Of a stretch of 64,000 nt of DNA, positions 16,873 to 24,880 are shown in pieces. The notes below the pieces were generated by a model that did no database searches, was not told where the DNA came from, and saw only the letters and a list, made by a program, of their open reading frames with translations. The position numbers were made by a program, and so were the translations under genes. Source of the stretch: Bacillus sp. 123MFChir2 (GTDB lineage: Bacteria > Bacillota > Bacilli > Bacillales > Bacillaceae_G); assembly GCF_000383235.1 (NCBI RefSeq), contig NZ_KB910925.1, positions 1 to 64,000 on the forward strand, in the 5' to 3' direction. Each line of letters starts with the position of its first letter. Within the stretch, counting starts at the first letter, position 1.

Positions 16873-18219
16873 TTATCTAATAATTGAAAATAAACTATCA
16901 AAAACTTCATTTAATGTAGTAATTGCCTTTGAATTCGCGACAAAATATTTTTGATAGGCCATCAAATTGACCATTTCTTCATCCATATTTACGCCTTCTA
17001 AACTTGCTTTTTCTTGCTCAATTCCATTTAACAGATCCCCATGAATCGTTTTATATGCCTCAAACGCATTCGTATCCGATGCAACTTGTACAATCTGTTT
17101 ATCTAACGTTTGCTTGTAAGTAAGTCCAACAGCATACTGGCGATCACCAACTGCAGCCAATGCATTTGCTGTATCGACAGAAATCTTCATTTTGGTAACA
17201 TCTGCTTCAAAATCAGGATTGATTCGCATCCCCTTCGCATCAATTCCACCAAAGAAATCTTTCTGCATAACACCATTTATTTCGCCTTTTAGCGCCATCA
17301 TTAAGTTATTTAAGTCTTCTTTATATCCTGTAATTGTTTTTTTCGCATCTAGCGCTGCTTGAATCGTACCGCCCTGTAATTGAACGTCCGTACCTAAAAC
17401 TTTGACAGACATTGTATTATTATTTTTAATTAAGTCTAGCGGATAAACGGTTTGTCCATTCCCTATGTTTTTTTGTGTTCTTTGATCTCCAATGATATCT
17501 TGACCGCTTACAAGTAATACTCCGTTAATTCTTACACTTACTATATTAGGATTAATAGATTCACTTGAGACGTCAATATTTGCATATTGTGACATTTCAC
17601 TAACAATTTTATCTCGCTCATCCAGTAATTGATTCGGTACATGTTCTCCAGCTTGACCAATTTTCCAATTTGTCTCCGCTAAACTATCAGCCAGTCGATT
17701 GAATGCTTTCACATGTTGCGCTGCTTCTTCCCCTGCCTGTGCTTCTACTTCTTCGAAATTCTTTGCGATTCTATTTAACTGATTCGTAAATTTATTTGTA
17801 TTAGCGACTAACATATTATAATAGTTAGGTTGCTCTGGATTTTTTGCCACTTCACGAAACGAGTTATAAAATTGATCCATTAAACTTGATAATGAATTTT
17901 TGTTTGGAGATCCTACCACTGTTTCTACTCGTGATAATATCGAATTCATATAAGAATGATATGAGAATTGTGATAATTGCTCATTATATTGACGTGTCTT
18001 CACTTCATCCGTTACACGATCTATACTTACTGTCTTTACACCGTAACCAATGCGTTGTTCAGGTGTGTCTCCTCGACTTCCCCCAACAGCGCTGTAATTT
18101 ACTACTTGACGAACATAACCCGGTGTTCGCATATTAGTAAGATTTTGTCTTGTTGTCTGAAGACCTAGTTGTGCTGCTAACATCCCAGACAAGGACGTAT
18201 TGTAATCCGTTAATTTCAT
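16873..18219 (-). CDS. flgK: Hook-filament junction protein FlgK
   Basis: FlgK (HAP1) is the proximal junction protein. The N-terminus (GMLAAQLGLQTTRQNLTNM, then RTPGYVRQ) and C-terminus (GVNMDEEMVNLMAYQKYFVA, then NSKAITTLNEVFDSLFSII) are the diagnostic axial segments. Start MKLTDYN is preferred, with GGGAG 10 nt upstream; a GTG three codons earlier sits too close to that site. It follows the flgN-like gene after about 20 bp. Confidence 0.94.
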   Translation of the reverse strand: MKLTDYNTSLSGMLAAQLGLQTTRQNLTNMRTPGYVRQVVNYSAVGGSRGDTPEQRIGYGVKTVSIDRVTDEVKTRQYNEQLSQFSYHSYMNSILSRVETVVGSPNKNSLSSLMDQFYNSFREVAKNPEQPNYYNMLVANTNKFTNQLNRIAKNFEEVEAQAGEEAAQHVKAFNRLADSLAETNWKIGQAGEHVPNQLLDERDKIVSEMSQYANIDVSSESINPNIVSVRINGVLLVSGQDIIGDQRTQKNIGNGQTVYPLDLIKNNNTMSVKVLGTDVQLQGGTIQAALDAKKTITGYKEDLNNLMMALKGEINGVMQKDFFGGIDAKGMRINPDFEADVTKMKISVDTANALAAVGDRQYAVGLTYKQTLDKQIVQVASDTNAFEAYKTIHGDLLNGIEQEKASLEGVNMDEEMVNLMAYQKYFVANSKAITTLNEVFDSLFSIIR

Positions 18220-18239
18220 GTTTTTCACTTCTCCCTTAT

Positions 18240-18695
18240 CTACAATAGTTCATTCATGAAAATTTGTGAATTATGGTTTCTTTCAAGATTAAATTCAGAA
18301 ACAGAATCCACAATACTTTCTGTAGTTTTTAATAGTACGTTTAAGTAATATTGATTTTTTAAAAGTACCATTTTAATGTGCTCTTCTAATTCTATCATGT
18401 TTTTTTGTAATTCTTCTATTTTTTTAATTTCTTCATTAGAAAAATAAGAAAATAAAAAATGAACTTTCGTTGTCTCTATCCCTTTTTCTTTGCAATACAT
18501 ACTTATCGTTTCTTGAAAACGATGTGTCAATTGTTTAACTTGTTCAATATATTGAAGCTGCCTCGTATGCAAAGATTGCACATCTGCTAATTTTTTTTGT
18601 TGCAGATGCTCATAAATTTGTTCTCCGAGTGCTCCGATATGTTCATACGTATCTTTAATTTCCGTAAGTTGTTCATATAGATTTTGGTACATCAT
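18240..18695 (-). CDS. FlgN-like junction protein chaperone
   Basis: A helical coiled-coil protein of about 152 residues (YEQLTEIKDTYEHIGALGEQ to NLERNHNSQIFMNELL) directly upstream of flgK. FlgN, the export chaperone for FlgK and FlgL, has this size, fold class and place in most flagellar loci. AGGAGGGAGG immediately precedes the paired ATG codons chosen as start. Motif evidence alone is weak, so the call relies on context. Confidence 0.7.
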   Translation of the reverse strand: MMYQNLYEQLTEIKDTYEHIGALGEQIYEHLQQKKLADVQSLHTRQLQYIEQVKQLTHRFQETISMYCKEKGIETTKVHFLFSYFSNEEIKKIEELQKNMIELEEHIKMVLLKNQYYLNVLLKTTESIVDSVSEFNLERNHNSQIFMNELL

Positions 18696-18708
18696 GTCCT
18701 CCCTCCTT

Positions 18709-19173
18709 CTACAACACCAAATTAACAATTAAACCGTGGATTTCTCCAATCTGATTTAATATTTCTAAGTGTCCAGTTTTTGTATTTACTAAATTCATAA
18801 CATCTTCTAAATCATTCAATCCATTTTCCACTTGCTTTATAACCGTCATTTTTTGCGAATAACCGTAGCGTGGATGACGTGATAATACATCTTTATACTG
18901 CATCAAATTATCTACATAGAAATTCAAAAATGACTTTACTGTACTTCTGTATTCCATAATATTATCAACTGTTAATTCTTGTTCAATCTTTTCTTTTATT
19001 TCGCCGATGTTATCAACAAGTGCCTCGATTTGTTCAAGCAATTTTTCATTTTTTGGATCAGCTTGTAATTTCTCCGAAAAAGATGGACGCATTGTTTCTT
19101 TCGCATTACTTGCTGTTGGTAACTGGGTTGGCATATGGGATAAAATCGGACTGGTTGGTACAAAACGTAACAT
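18709..19173 (-). CDS. YaaR/DUF327-like protein at the head of the flgK operon
   Basis: This 154-residue helical protein has a disordered N-terminus and a core (VDNIGEIKEKIEQELTVDNI, then YRSTVKSFLNFYVDNLMQYK) resembling the YaaR family, small proteins that often occur in flagellar operons. Its precise job is unknown. It lies 13 bp upstream of the flgN-like gene and is divergent from the gene at 19,307, so it probably is the first gene of the flgN-flgK transcript. Confidence 0.65.
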   Translation of the reverse strand: MLRFVPTSPILSHMPTQLPTASNAKETMRPSFSEKLQADPKNEKLLEQIEALVDNIGEIKEKIEQELTVDNIMEYRSTVKSFLNFYVDNLMQYKDVLSRHPRYGYSQKMTVIKQVENGLNDLEDVMNLVNTKTGHLEILNQIGEIHGLIVNLVL

Positions 19174-19306
19174 AATACATCACCTATTTAATCTTTATCG
19201 TTTTATTGTAAAATCTATTTATTTATAATTATAACTTGTTCAACGATAATTTGCAGTTATTTTTTGCACAATCTATGTTACAATTTACGATGAGGTGGCA
19301 GATTCT
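19174..19306. promoter_or_regulatory. Divergent promoter region
   Basis: The AT-rich spacer separates the minus-strand yaaR-like gene from the plus-strand gene. On the plus strand TTGCAG and TATGTT are 17 bp apart. On the minus strand TTGAAC is followed at about 16 bp by TAAATA. No sigma-D-type flagellar promoter was recognised. Confidence 0.45.
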
Positions 19307-19804
19307 ATGAATATATTCCTTTGTGGTTCCAATCAATTAACAACATTAGATCAAGCGGAAATAAAAAACTTTTTATCTGAATATGCTTATAAACATCGAA
19401 TCTATGTGTTATGCTACAAATCAATTGAAAGTGAAGTCCTTCGCTTTTTTGTTGAGAATGAGCAGCTTGCTCCTAATTTATCGATATATACATTACAACC
19501 TTTACATGTATTATCAGATGAATTTCAAGACATTGTAGCATATTTAAAAGTTCAAGGAGCACAATTCTTTTCTTTCAATCATCCAAACGAAGCAATTTAT
19601 CGCTCAGAATACGTGTTTTTTGTAAAACAAATTGTCAAAGAGTCCGATTTAGTGTTTTGTTTTTATAACGGTGACAAACATACAGCTGTCATACCGATAG
19701 ATATTGCAAAAGAAGCAAGAAAAAATGCTGTTATTTTTGATTTACCTGGTCTGCAAGATAAAGAAGACAACAAAAATTTCGACCAAAAGATTCGCATGAT
19801 GTAA
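19307..19804 (+). CDS. Unknown Rossmann-like protein upstream of cheR
   Basis: The 165-residue soluble protein begins MNIFLCGSNQLTTLDQAEI, a beta strand and glycine loop, and later has ESDLVFCFYNGDKHTA and AKEARKNAVIFDLPG. Alternating strands and helices with these loops suggest a Rossmann-type nucleotide-binding fold, possibly of the SLOG or deoxyribosyltransferase-like class; this is inference. GAGG lies 11 nt before the chosen ATG. It is co-directional with cheR 31 bp downstream, so it may act in signalling. Confidence 0.6.
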   Translation: MNIFLCGSNQLTTLDQAEIKNFLSEYAYKHRIYVLCYKSIESEVLRFFVENEQLAPNLSIYTLQPLHVLSDEFQDIVAYLKVQGAQFFSFNHPNEAIYRSEYVFFVKQIVKESDLVFCFYNGDKHTAVIPIDIAKEARKNAVIFDLPGLQDKEDNKNFDQKIRMM

Positions 19805-19826
19805 AATAATAATTAAATAAGGAGGA

Positions 19827-19849
19827 GGCACAATATTGTATATTGTGCC
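19827..19849 (+). promoter_or_regulatory. Hairpin in the cheR translation start region
   Basis: GGCACAAT, seven bases and ATTGTGCC form a perfect 8-bp stem. It starts at the last bases of the ribosome binding site GGAGGAGG and contains the TTG start. It could hide the TTG and present the downstream ATG, or restrict initiation altogether. Confidence 0.55.
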
Positions 19850-20642
19850 TATTATTATAATGAGCTTAGAACAGGACTATAATTATTTCATTAAACAATT
19901 TAAACAATATTTCAGTACCGATATTTCTTTATATAAACAAGATAGAATGAAAAGAAGAATCGAATCTTTTATTACACGAAAAGGATATTCAAGTTATACA
20001 AACTTCCTACATGAATTACAACGCGATTCTTCCCTATTCGCTGAGTTCATCGATCACTTAACAATAAACGTATCTGAATTTTACCGAAATCGTGAAAGAT
20101 GGGATGCTCTTGAATCAAAAGTATTACCGAAACTTATTCAACAAAATCAAAATAAATTAAAAATGTGGAGTGCTGCTTGCGCTGCAGGTGAAGAGCCTTA
20201 TACATTATCAATGATTCTTTCAAACATTTTACCAAAATATCGATTTGAAATTCATGCAACTGACCTTGATTTGAATATTTTAGAAAAAGCAAAACAAGGA
20301 ACTTATTCTAGCCGTTCTTTAAAAGAAGTTCCAAGCACTGTAAAACATACATATTTTACGCAAATAAATGATCAATATAGCGTTCATCCTGATATAAAGC
20401 AGCAAGTTACATTTAAGCAACACGATTTATTAGTACAACCATTCGATATAAATTTTGATTTAATTATTTGTCGAAATGTTATGATTTATTTTACAGAGGA
20501 AGCACGAACAAAAATATACGAAAAATTTAGCCGCTCACTCAAAAAAGGCGGGGTGTTATTTGTCGGTAGTACGGAACAAATTTTAACTCCAGAGCGTTAT
20601 AACTTACAACGATTTGATACTTTCTTCTATGAAAAAATATAA
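19836..20642 (+). CDS. cheR: Chemoreceptor methyltransferase CheR
   Basis: CheR methylates glutamates of chemoreceptors using S-adenosylmethionine. The N-terminal helical domain (RMKRRIESFITRKGYSSY, TINVSEFYRNRERWDALE) and the SAM-binding domain (MWSAACAAGEEPYTLSMIL, DLIICRNVMIYFTEEA) are clear. Translation start is unclear: GGAGGAGG is 7 nt before a TTG, whereas the first ATG that fits the family (MSLEQDY, at 19,860) is about 31 nt away with a hairpin between. No cheB is present in the window. Confidence 0.93.
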   Translation: MYIVPIIIMSLEQDYNYFIKQFKQYFSTDISLYKQDRMKRRIESFITRKGYSSYTNFLHELQRDSSLFAEFIDHLTINVSEFYRNRERWDALESKVLPKLIQQNQNKLKMWSAACAAGEEPYTLSMILSNILPKYRFEIHATDLDLNILEKAKQGTYSSRSLKEVPSTVKHTYFTQINDQYSVHPDIKQQVTFKQHDLLVQPFDINFDLIICRNVMIYFTEEARTKIYEKFSRSLKKGGVLFVGSTEQILTPERYNLQRFDTFFYEKI

Positions 20643-20650
20643 TTTTAATA

Positions 20651-20692
20651 AAAAACAGGTTGCTTTCATTATTGAATAGCAACCTGTTTTTT
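20651..20692. terminator. Bidirectional terminator after cheR
   Basis: AAAAACAGGTTGCT and AGCAACCTGTTTTTT form a 12-bp or longer stem with a 13-base loop and T runs on both strands. Confidence 0.85.
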
Positions 20693-20788
20693 ATTAAAGC
20701 CAATCGGCAAAGCTTACATTTGTGGTCAATAGACACTACTATACTCATGGTTTCACTTTAGAGTCACTTATACTTATCCATACATAAT

Positions 20789-20996
20789 ATATATGAATCC
20801 AAATTGAAAACCTGACATAAAACCTCCTCTTTTAGGGGAGGGCGAGAGCGTCTGGCCTCGCATTGGAGCGGTCAGAGCCTTTTCTACCACATGCCAAGTT
20901 TTAAATAAAAGGAGCAGGACAGTAGCGGGCATGTTGTATTCTACATAGCAACAATCTATGTGTTAAAAAATCAAGTTGTATTTATATATATGCATA
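20789..20996 (-). repeat. bcr1-like dispersed repeat overlapping the end of a gene
   Basis: Inverted relative to the copies in the first 17 kb. Ends TCAAGTTGTATTTATATATA and TATATATGAATCCAAATTG match those copies. Its last 20-25 bp overlap the 3' end of the gene that stops at 20,971 and supply that gene's last codons. Confidence 0.85.
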
Positions 20997-21690
20997 TTAG
21001 CCAGACAACCAAGAAAAAGCCTGTAATAGACCATTTATGCTGCCCTACTAATTGCTTCACCTGCTGCTGAAACTGTGTCATACTCATTTCAGCTAACGCT
21101 CGCCACATACTAACATCACGTTCTTTCGAAAAAATAGACGATGCATCAACAACTGTACTTTCATTAGGAACTTTTGCAATGTAATTTGTTATCACTTGAA
21201 TAACCATATCTATTTTAGATGGGTCTTGCCTTAACATATGAACAAGGGCTGTTACATCTAGCAAAGGGATCGTCACTTGTTTTCCATGCGGTAGAAAAGG
21301 GATTGGTAATTCAATAAAGTCATATGTGCCATCTAATAAAGGTATTTGGCGAACATGGACATGTTTCACAAGCTCCTGCACTTTATTTAAAATTTCTTGA
21401 TACATTTGCTCGCTTTGTCCATCTTTCTCTTCTAACACTATCGATAACTGCTGCAGCAATTGTAAGACTGACTTTAATTCATTTGAGATGTTGCCAAGAG
21501 CAACTTCTCCATCTTGTACACTTGATAATAGAATTCCGATTTGATCTCCTTTTGTAACAAGGTGATGGTCAATCGCAAACGATACTGTATATTTTTGTTG
21601 TCCTATGGTTACTTCCTTTTCAGTAAAACTTGAAGGCTGTTGTAATGGTTCAAGCGTTTTCTGTCCCATTGTAACTCGATTGATTTCCAT
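20971..21690 (-). CDS. Unknown protein with flagellin-like helical pattern
   Basis: The 239-residue protein has a stretch, about residues 65-130, with the spacing of flagellin-type helices: GEVALGNISNELKSVLQLLQ, a second helix, then RQIPLLDGTYDFIELP. The C-terminus is hydrophobic (WSITGFFLVVWLICIYINTT), possibly a membrane anchor. The final residues come from the end of a bcr1-like repeat, so the original C-terminus may have been longer or different. Start MEINRV is chosen for AAGGGGG 7 nt upstream. Function is unknown. Confidence 0.6.
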   Translation of the reverse strand: MEINRVTMGQKTLEPLQQPSSFTEKEVTIGQQKYTVSFAIDHHLVTKGDQIGILLSSVQDGEVALGNISNELKSVLQLLQQLSIVLEEKDGQSEQMYQEILNKVQELVKHVHVRQIPLLDGTYDFIELPIPFLPHGKQVTIPLLDVTALVHMLRQDPSKIDMVIQVITNYIAKVPNESTVVDASSIFSKERDVSMWRALAEMSMTQFQQQVKQLVGQHKWSITGFFLVVWLICIYINTT

Positions 21691-21727
21691 ATACATGCCC
21701 CCTTTTCTCATTATGTCTCTTTAGTAA

Positions 21728-21772
21728 AACTACCATCAATGAGAAATGCTCCCTCACCGATGGTAGTTTTAC
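21728..21772 (-). terminator. Terminator after the Ig-like membrane protein gene
   Basis: AAAACTACCATC and GATGGTAGTTTTA form a 12-bp stem with a loop of about 20 bases containing a T tract after the 3' arm on the minus strand. It separates this gene from the one ending at 20,971. Confidence 0.75.
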
Positions 21773-21773
21773 T

Positions 21774-22925
21774 TTATAAGCCCCATTCTTTATTACTTTT
21801 AAATATAAAGAATAATAAAAATCCTCCAGATATAATAGCGAATAAATCCGATGACTGTACTCCAGTCTGCTGTTTCTTTTTTTCATCAACATGTTTTTTC
21901 TGTTGTTCAGCTGCTTCTTCATCATTTGGTGTATTTAATTCTTCTTTCGATTTCATTGTCACACCTTGGTCAGAAGTCACCTCATCCTGATTTTGTGCTA
22001 CTGATTTTATCGGTTCTGTTATTGTAATAATTGCCTCTTTCGAAGGAGTTACAGCTTTCCCTTCTTCTTTCTTCCCTTGCTCCTCCACTTTGTCTTTCGG
22101 TGGATTCGTTATTTCTTCTTTCTTGCTTTCAGCTACAACTGAAATGACATACTTACTTTCCATGAAACTTTTATTCCCAGCTCCATCGATCAATTCAATT
22201 ATAGCTTTATAGGTTCCGGCGGGGATTCCATCAGAAATTTCATATTTCCCTATCCAGATACCTTCTTTTTTCTCATATTGGAGCGGGACAGCAAAATTCG
22301 TTTCTTTATCTTTTAGACGAATCACAACTTGTTTAACAGATGATTCTACATCCTTTGCCTTAACGCGAATATTTAGCGATTCACCTTTCTTCATTTCAAA
22401 TGCATTCTCTAGATGATCCTGAATCAAAAATTCTTCTACCTTTGGTCCTGCTTTATCAAGAAGAGGCTCTTTATTTTCAATATGAACAAGATCAACTTTC
22501 TGCTCTACAGGTTCTCTATCACCATTCATAAGGAGAGCAAGCTGCCAGTCTCCTTCTAAATCATACGGAGTAACTGTATAATTCGTCGTCCATAGTTGCT
22601 TCTCTGCGTCATATGTAAAAGTCAACTGGCGTTCCTGTTCTACTTGTTTTTCTGTTTTCAACAATCGAAGCCAACCTATTAATGCTTGTCCACCTAATTC
22701 TTTTGGTTTAATCGCAATATGAATTGTTTCTCCAACAATAGCTTTTTTTGTATTTACAGTAACGTATCCTATCTCTGTGTTTACACTGTATTCTTTCACC
22801 AGTGTATGATTATCCTGTTTGACAGCAGGAATTTGCTCAATCACTTCCGCTTTTCCATGTAAAGGAAAATGAATGAGCAGTTGTAAGACGATCCAGCCGC
22901 TGAGAATATTCCTCATATTTTTCAT
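21774..22925 (-). CDS. Exported, membrane-anchored Ig-like protein in the motility cluster
   Basis: An N-terminal signal peptide (NILSGWIVLQLLIHFPLHG) is followed by two beta-sandwich regions at about residues 35-160 and 165-275. The second resembles bacterial Ig-like modules (GTYKAIIELIDGAGNKSF). A charged, low-complexity linker follows, then a C-terminal membrane span (LFAIISGGFLLFFIFKS) with a short positive tail. It lies 30 bp behind fliY. It may be an extracytoplasmic motility accessory protein, but I recognise no specific family. ATG at 22,925 fits AGGAG 12 nt upstream. Confidence 0.65.
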   Translation of the reverse strand: MKNMRNILSGWIVLQLLIHFPLHGKAEVIEQIPAVKQDNHTLVKEYSVNTEIGYVTVNTKKAIVGETIHIAIKPKELGGQALIGWLRLLKTEKQVEQERQLTFTYDAEKQLWTTNYTVTPYDLEGDWQLALLMNGDREPVEQKVDLVHIENKEPLLDKAGPKVEEFLIQDHLENAFEMKKGESLNIRVKAKDVESSVKQVVIRLKDKETNFAVPLQYEKKEGIWIGKYEISDGIPAGTYKAIIELIDGAGNKSFMESKYVISVVAESKKEEITNPPKDKVEEQGKKEEGKAVTPSKEAIITITEPIKSVAQNQDEVTSDQGVTMKSKEELNTPNDEEAAEQQKKHVDEKKKQQTGVQSSDLFAIISGGFLLFFIFKSNKEWGL

Positions 22926-22954
22926 GTTTAATTTCAAACTCCTATATGATGAGT

Positions 22955-24535
22955 TTATAGTGATTTAATTACTTTAACACCAAAAAAGCCGTCTACATTT
23001 ACAAGTTCTCCATAAGCAATTAACACATTATTCGCATAAATTTGAATTGGTTCTTCGATACCCTCATCTAATACTACTGTTTCACTTTCATGTAAACCCA
23101 AAATATCTTCGATTGTTTTCATTGTATTACCAAATACAAACTTTAAATCCACTTCTACATTTTGTAATATACCCTCTTCTAGATTTGTAGTAGAAGCATA
23201 ATTTTGTCGCTGTAAAGATTCCACTGTAGTTGCTTCTTGCTTCTTAACTTCTACTTCGTTTACCTCTTGAGGAATTAGGCGCTTTACTATTCCCTTTGCC
23301 TTTGGTATTGGTAAGATTTGATACATTTTCAAATCTAGTAAATCGCCAACTTCAATTTGAAACGTAATTTGAGCGAGTTCATCTGTCATACTAGCTGCAC
23401 TCATACTTTCCATTTCTTCTTGAAGAGTGACAAATTTAACTCTTGGCGTTGAAATATCCATTTTCTCTCCAAACACCTCGGACATTGCTGTTGCTGCATG
23501 CCCCATCATTTGGTTCATAATTTCTTTCACACCACTTAATTCTAAATCAGTTAAATCTTGTTCTAAATCAATCTCGCCATTGCCCATCATCATTAAATCT
23601 AGCATTGTTAAGGCAACCTCTTTTGAAAATATAAACATATTTTCATGCTGTAAGCCTTGAATAAAATCTACATTTATAATAACAAAAGGAAGAGATTCTC
23701 TATCATAATGATGCGCATTAATAATTTCAACCTTTGGTATGCTAATTGATACAGGTTGATTTAGCAAAGTCGACAATACAGTAGAAGCTGATCCAATAGA
23801 TATATTCGCAATCTCTCCAAGTGCATCTTGCTCTTGTTGGTTCAATACTTCTATTGTTGAAGGATTATCTTTCTCCTCCATATTCCCTGATACTTGTAGA
23901 AGCTTGTTGATCATTCCCTTTGCACTCTCTATCGTAACAATCTGTACAAGCTTCGAATTGACTAAATCATCAATTTTCAAATCAAATGCAATTTTAATGA
24001 TTGCCCTGCTATTATCAAGATCAGAAATTTTCTTAATTTCATCCTGAAGTGTTACAACTTGAATTGTTGGAGGAGACATGTCAACGGCATCTTTAAAGAA
24101 CTCCGACATAGAAGTTGCTGCAAAGCCCATCATTTGATTCATCGCTTCTTTAACAGCACTTAACTCTAATTCAGAAAGTTCTTTATTAGCGTCAACCTGG
24201 CCTGAGCCCATCATCATTAGGTCAGCAATTGCTAAAGCAACATCTTGCTTAATAACAAGCAAGTTTTCCATTTCAAGCCCTTTTATAAAGTGAATATTTA
24301 ATACAACGTGTGGAACTTCAACATCTCTTGCATCGTATAATTCAACTACTTCTACGTGAGGCGCAGTAATACTTACTTGACGATTTAATAAAGTAGATAA
24401 TATCGTAGAAGCTGATCCAAATGATATATTGGCAATTTCTCCAAGAATATCACGCTCTTGTTGTGTTAATAAATGGGAGTGATCTTTCTCTAGTACAAGA
24501 GTATCACTTTCTCCTTGTCTATGCTGTTCAGACAT
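22955..24535 (-). CDS. FliY/FliN-type switch protein with duplicated CheC module
   Basis: The protein of 526 residues ends in a FliN-type SpoA domain (about 440-526, VEVDLKFVFGNTMKTIEDIL). Before it are two CheC-like modules instead of the single one in B. subtilis FliY. Each has two phosphatase motifs [DS]xxxExxN-x22-P: DILGEIAN, SAVKEAMN, DALGEIAN and SGVKEIMN, each followed at exact spacing by proline. It should be both a C-ring component and a CheY-P phosphatase. No DEIDALL-type CheY-binding peptide is seen at the N-terminus. RBS GAGGGGG is strong. Confidence 0.85.
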   Translation of the reverse strand: MSEQHRQGESDTLVLEKDHSHLLTQQERDILGEIANISFGSASTILSTLLNRQVSITAPHVEVVELYDARDVEVPHVVLNIHFIKGLEMENLLVIKQDVALAIADLMMMGSGQVDANKELSELELSAVKEAMNQMMGFAATSMSEFFKDAVDMSPPTIQVVTLQDEIKKISDLDNSRAIIKIAFDLKIDDLVNSKLVQIVTIESAKGMINKLLQVSGNMEEKDNPSTIEVLNQQEQDALGEIANISIGSASTVLSTLLNQPVSISIPKVEIINAHHYDRESLPFVIINVDFIQGLQHENMFIFSKEVALTMLDLMMMGNGEIDLEQDLTDLELSGVKEIMNQMMGHAATAMSEVFGEKMDISTPRVKFVTLQEEMESMSAASMTDELAQITFQIEVGDLLDLKMYQILPIPKAKGIVKRLIPQEVNEVEVKKQEATTVESLQRQNYASTTNLEEGILQNVEVDLKFVFGNTMKTIEDILGLHESETVVLDEGIEEPIQIYANNVLIAYGELVNVDGFFGVKVIKSL

Positions 24536-24880
24536 TTGTTAAACCCCCTCATATCGTTCTTTCTTTATATCAATAAAAAAATTGTTACATTTCAATATTT
24601 TTATACTTATATAAGATTAAATACAAAATTTCAAAAGAAAACAACTATATTTCATACATTTTTAAAAAATTATTACAAAAACAACGAATATACAAATTGA
24701 AACTCCCGTTAATGGAGGGGGCTCTATTTCTATTAATAAAACCTTTCATTGATTCATACATTTTAAATAATGTTCTCTCTTCTTTAATTCCTCTAAAAAT
24801 TAGGTTATTAAACTTACTGCCTATGAATAAGGTATTAACCTAAAACTCCCCAACTATGTCTGTTGAGGAGTTGATTCGTA
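24536..24880. other. Intergenic region between cheA and fliY
   Basis: The cheA-proximal end carries a terminator (24,843-24,872). The rest is AT-rich and must contain the fliY promoter, which could not be fixed. A short inverted pair CTCCCGTTAATGGAG lies near 24,700. A 38-codon minus-strand frame here has no convincing ribosome binding site and was not called. Confidence 0.5.
24843..24872 (-). terminator. Terminator after cheA
   Basis: On the minus strand AACTCCTCAAC and GTTGGGGAGTTTT form a stem with one mismatch and a loop of about 8 bases, followed by a short T tract. Confidence 0.7.

Noticed and set aside
24690-24840. 38-codon minus-strand frame between cheA and fliY
   Set aside because: No usable ribosome binding site near its ATG and no recognisable sequence.
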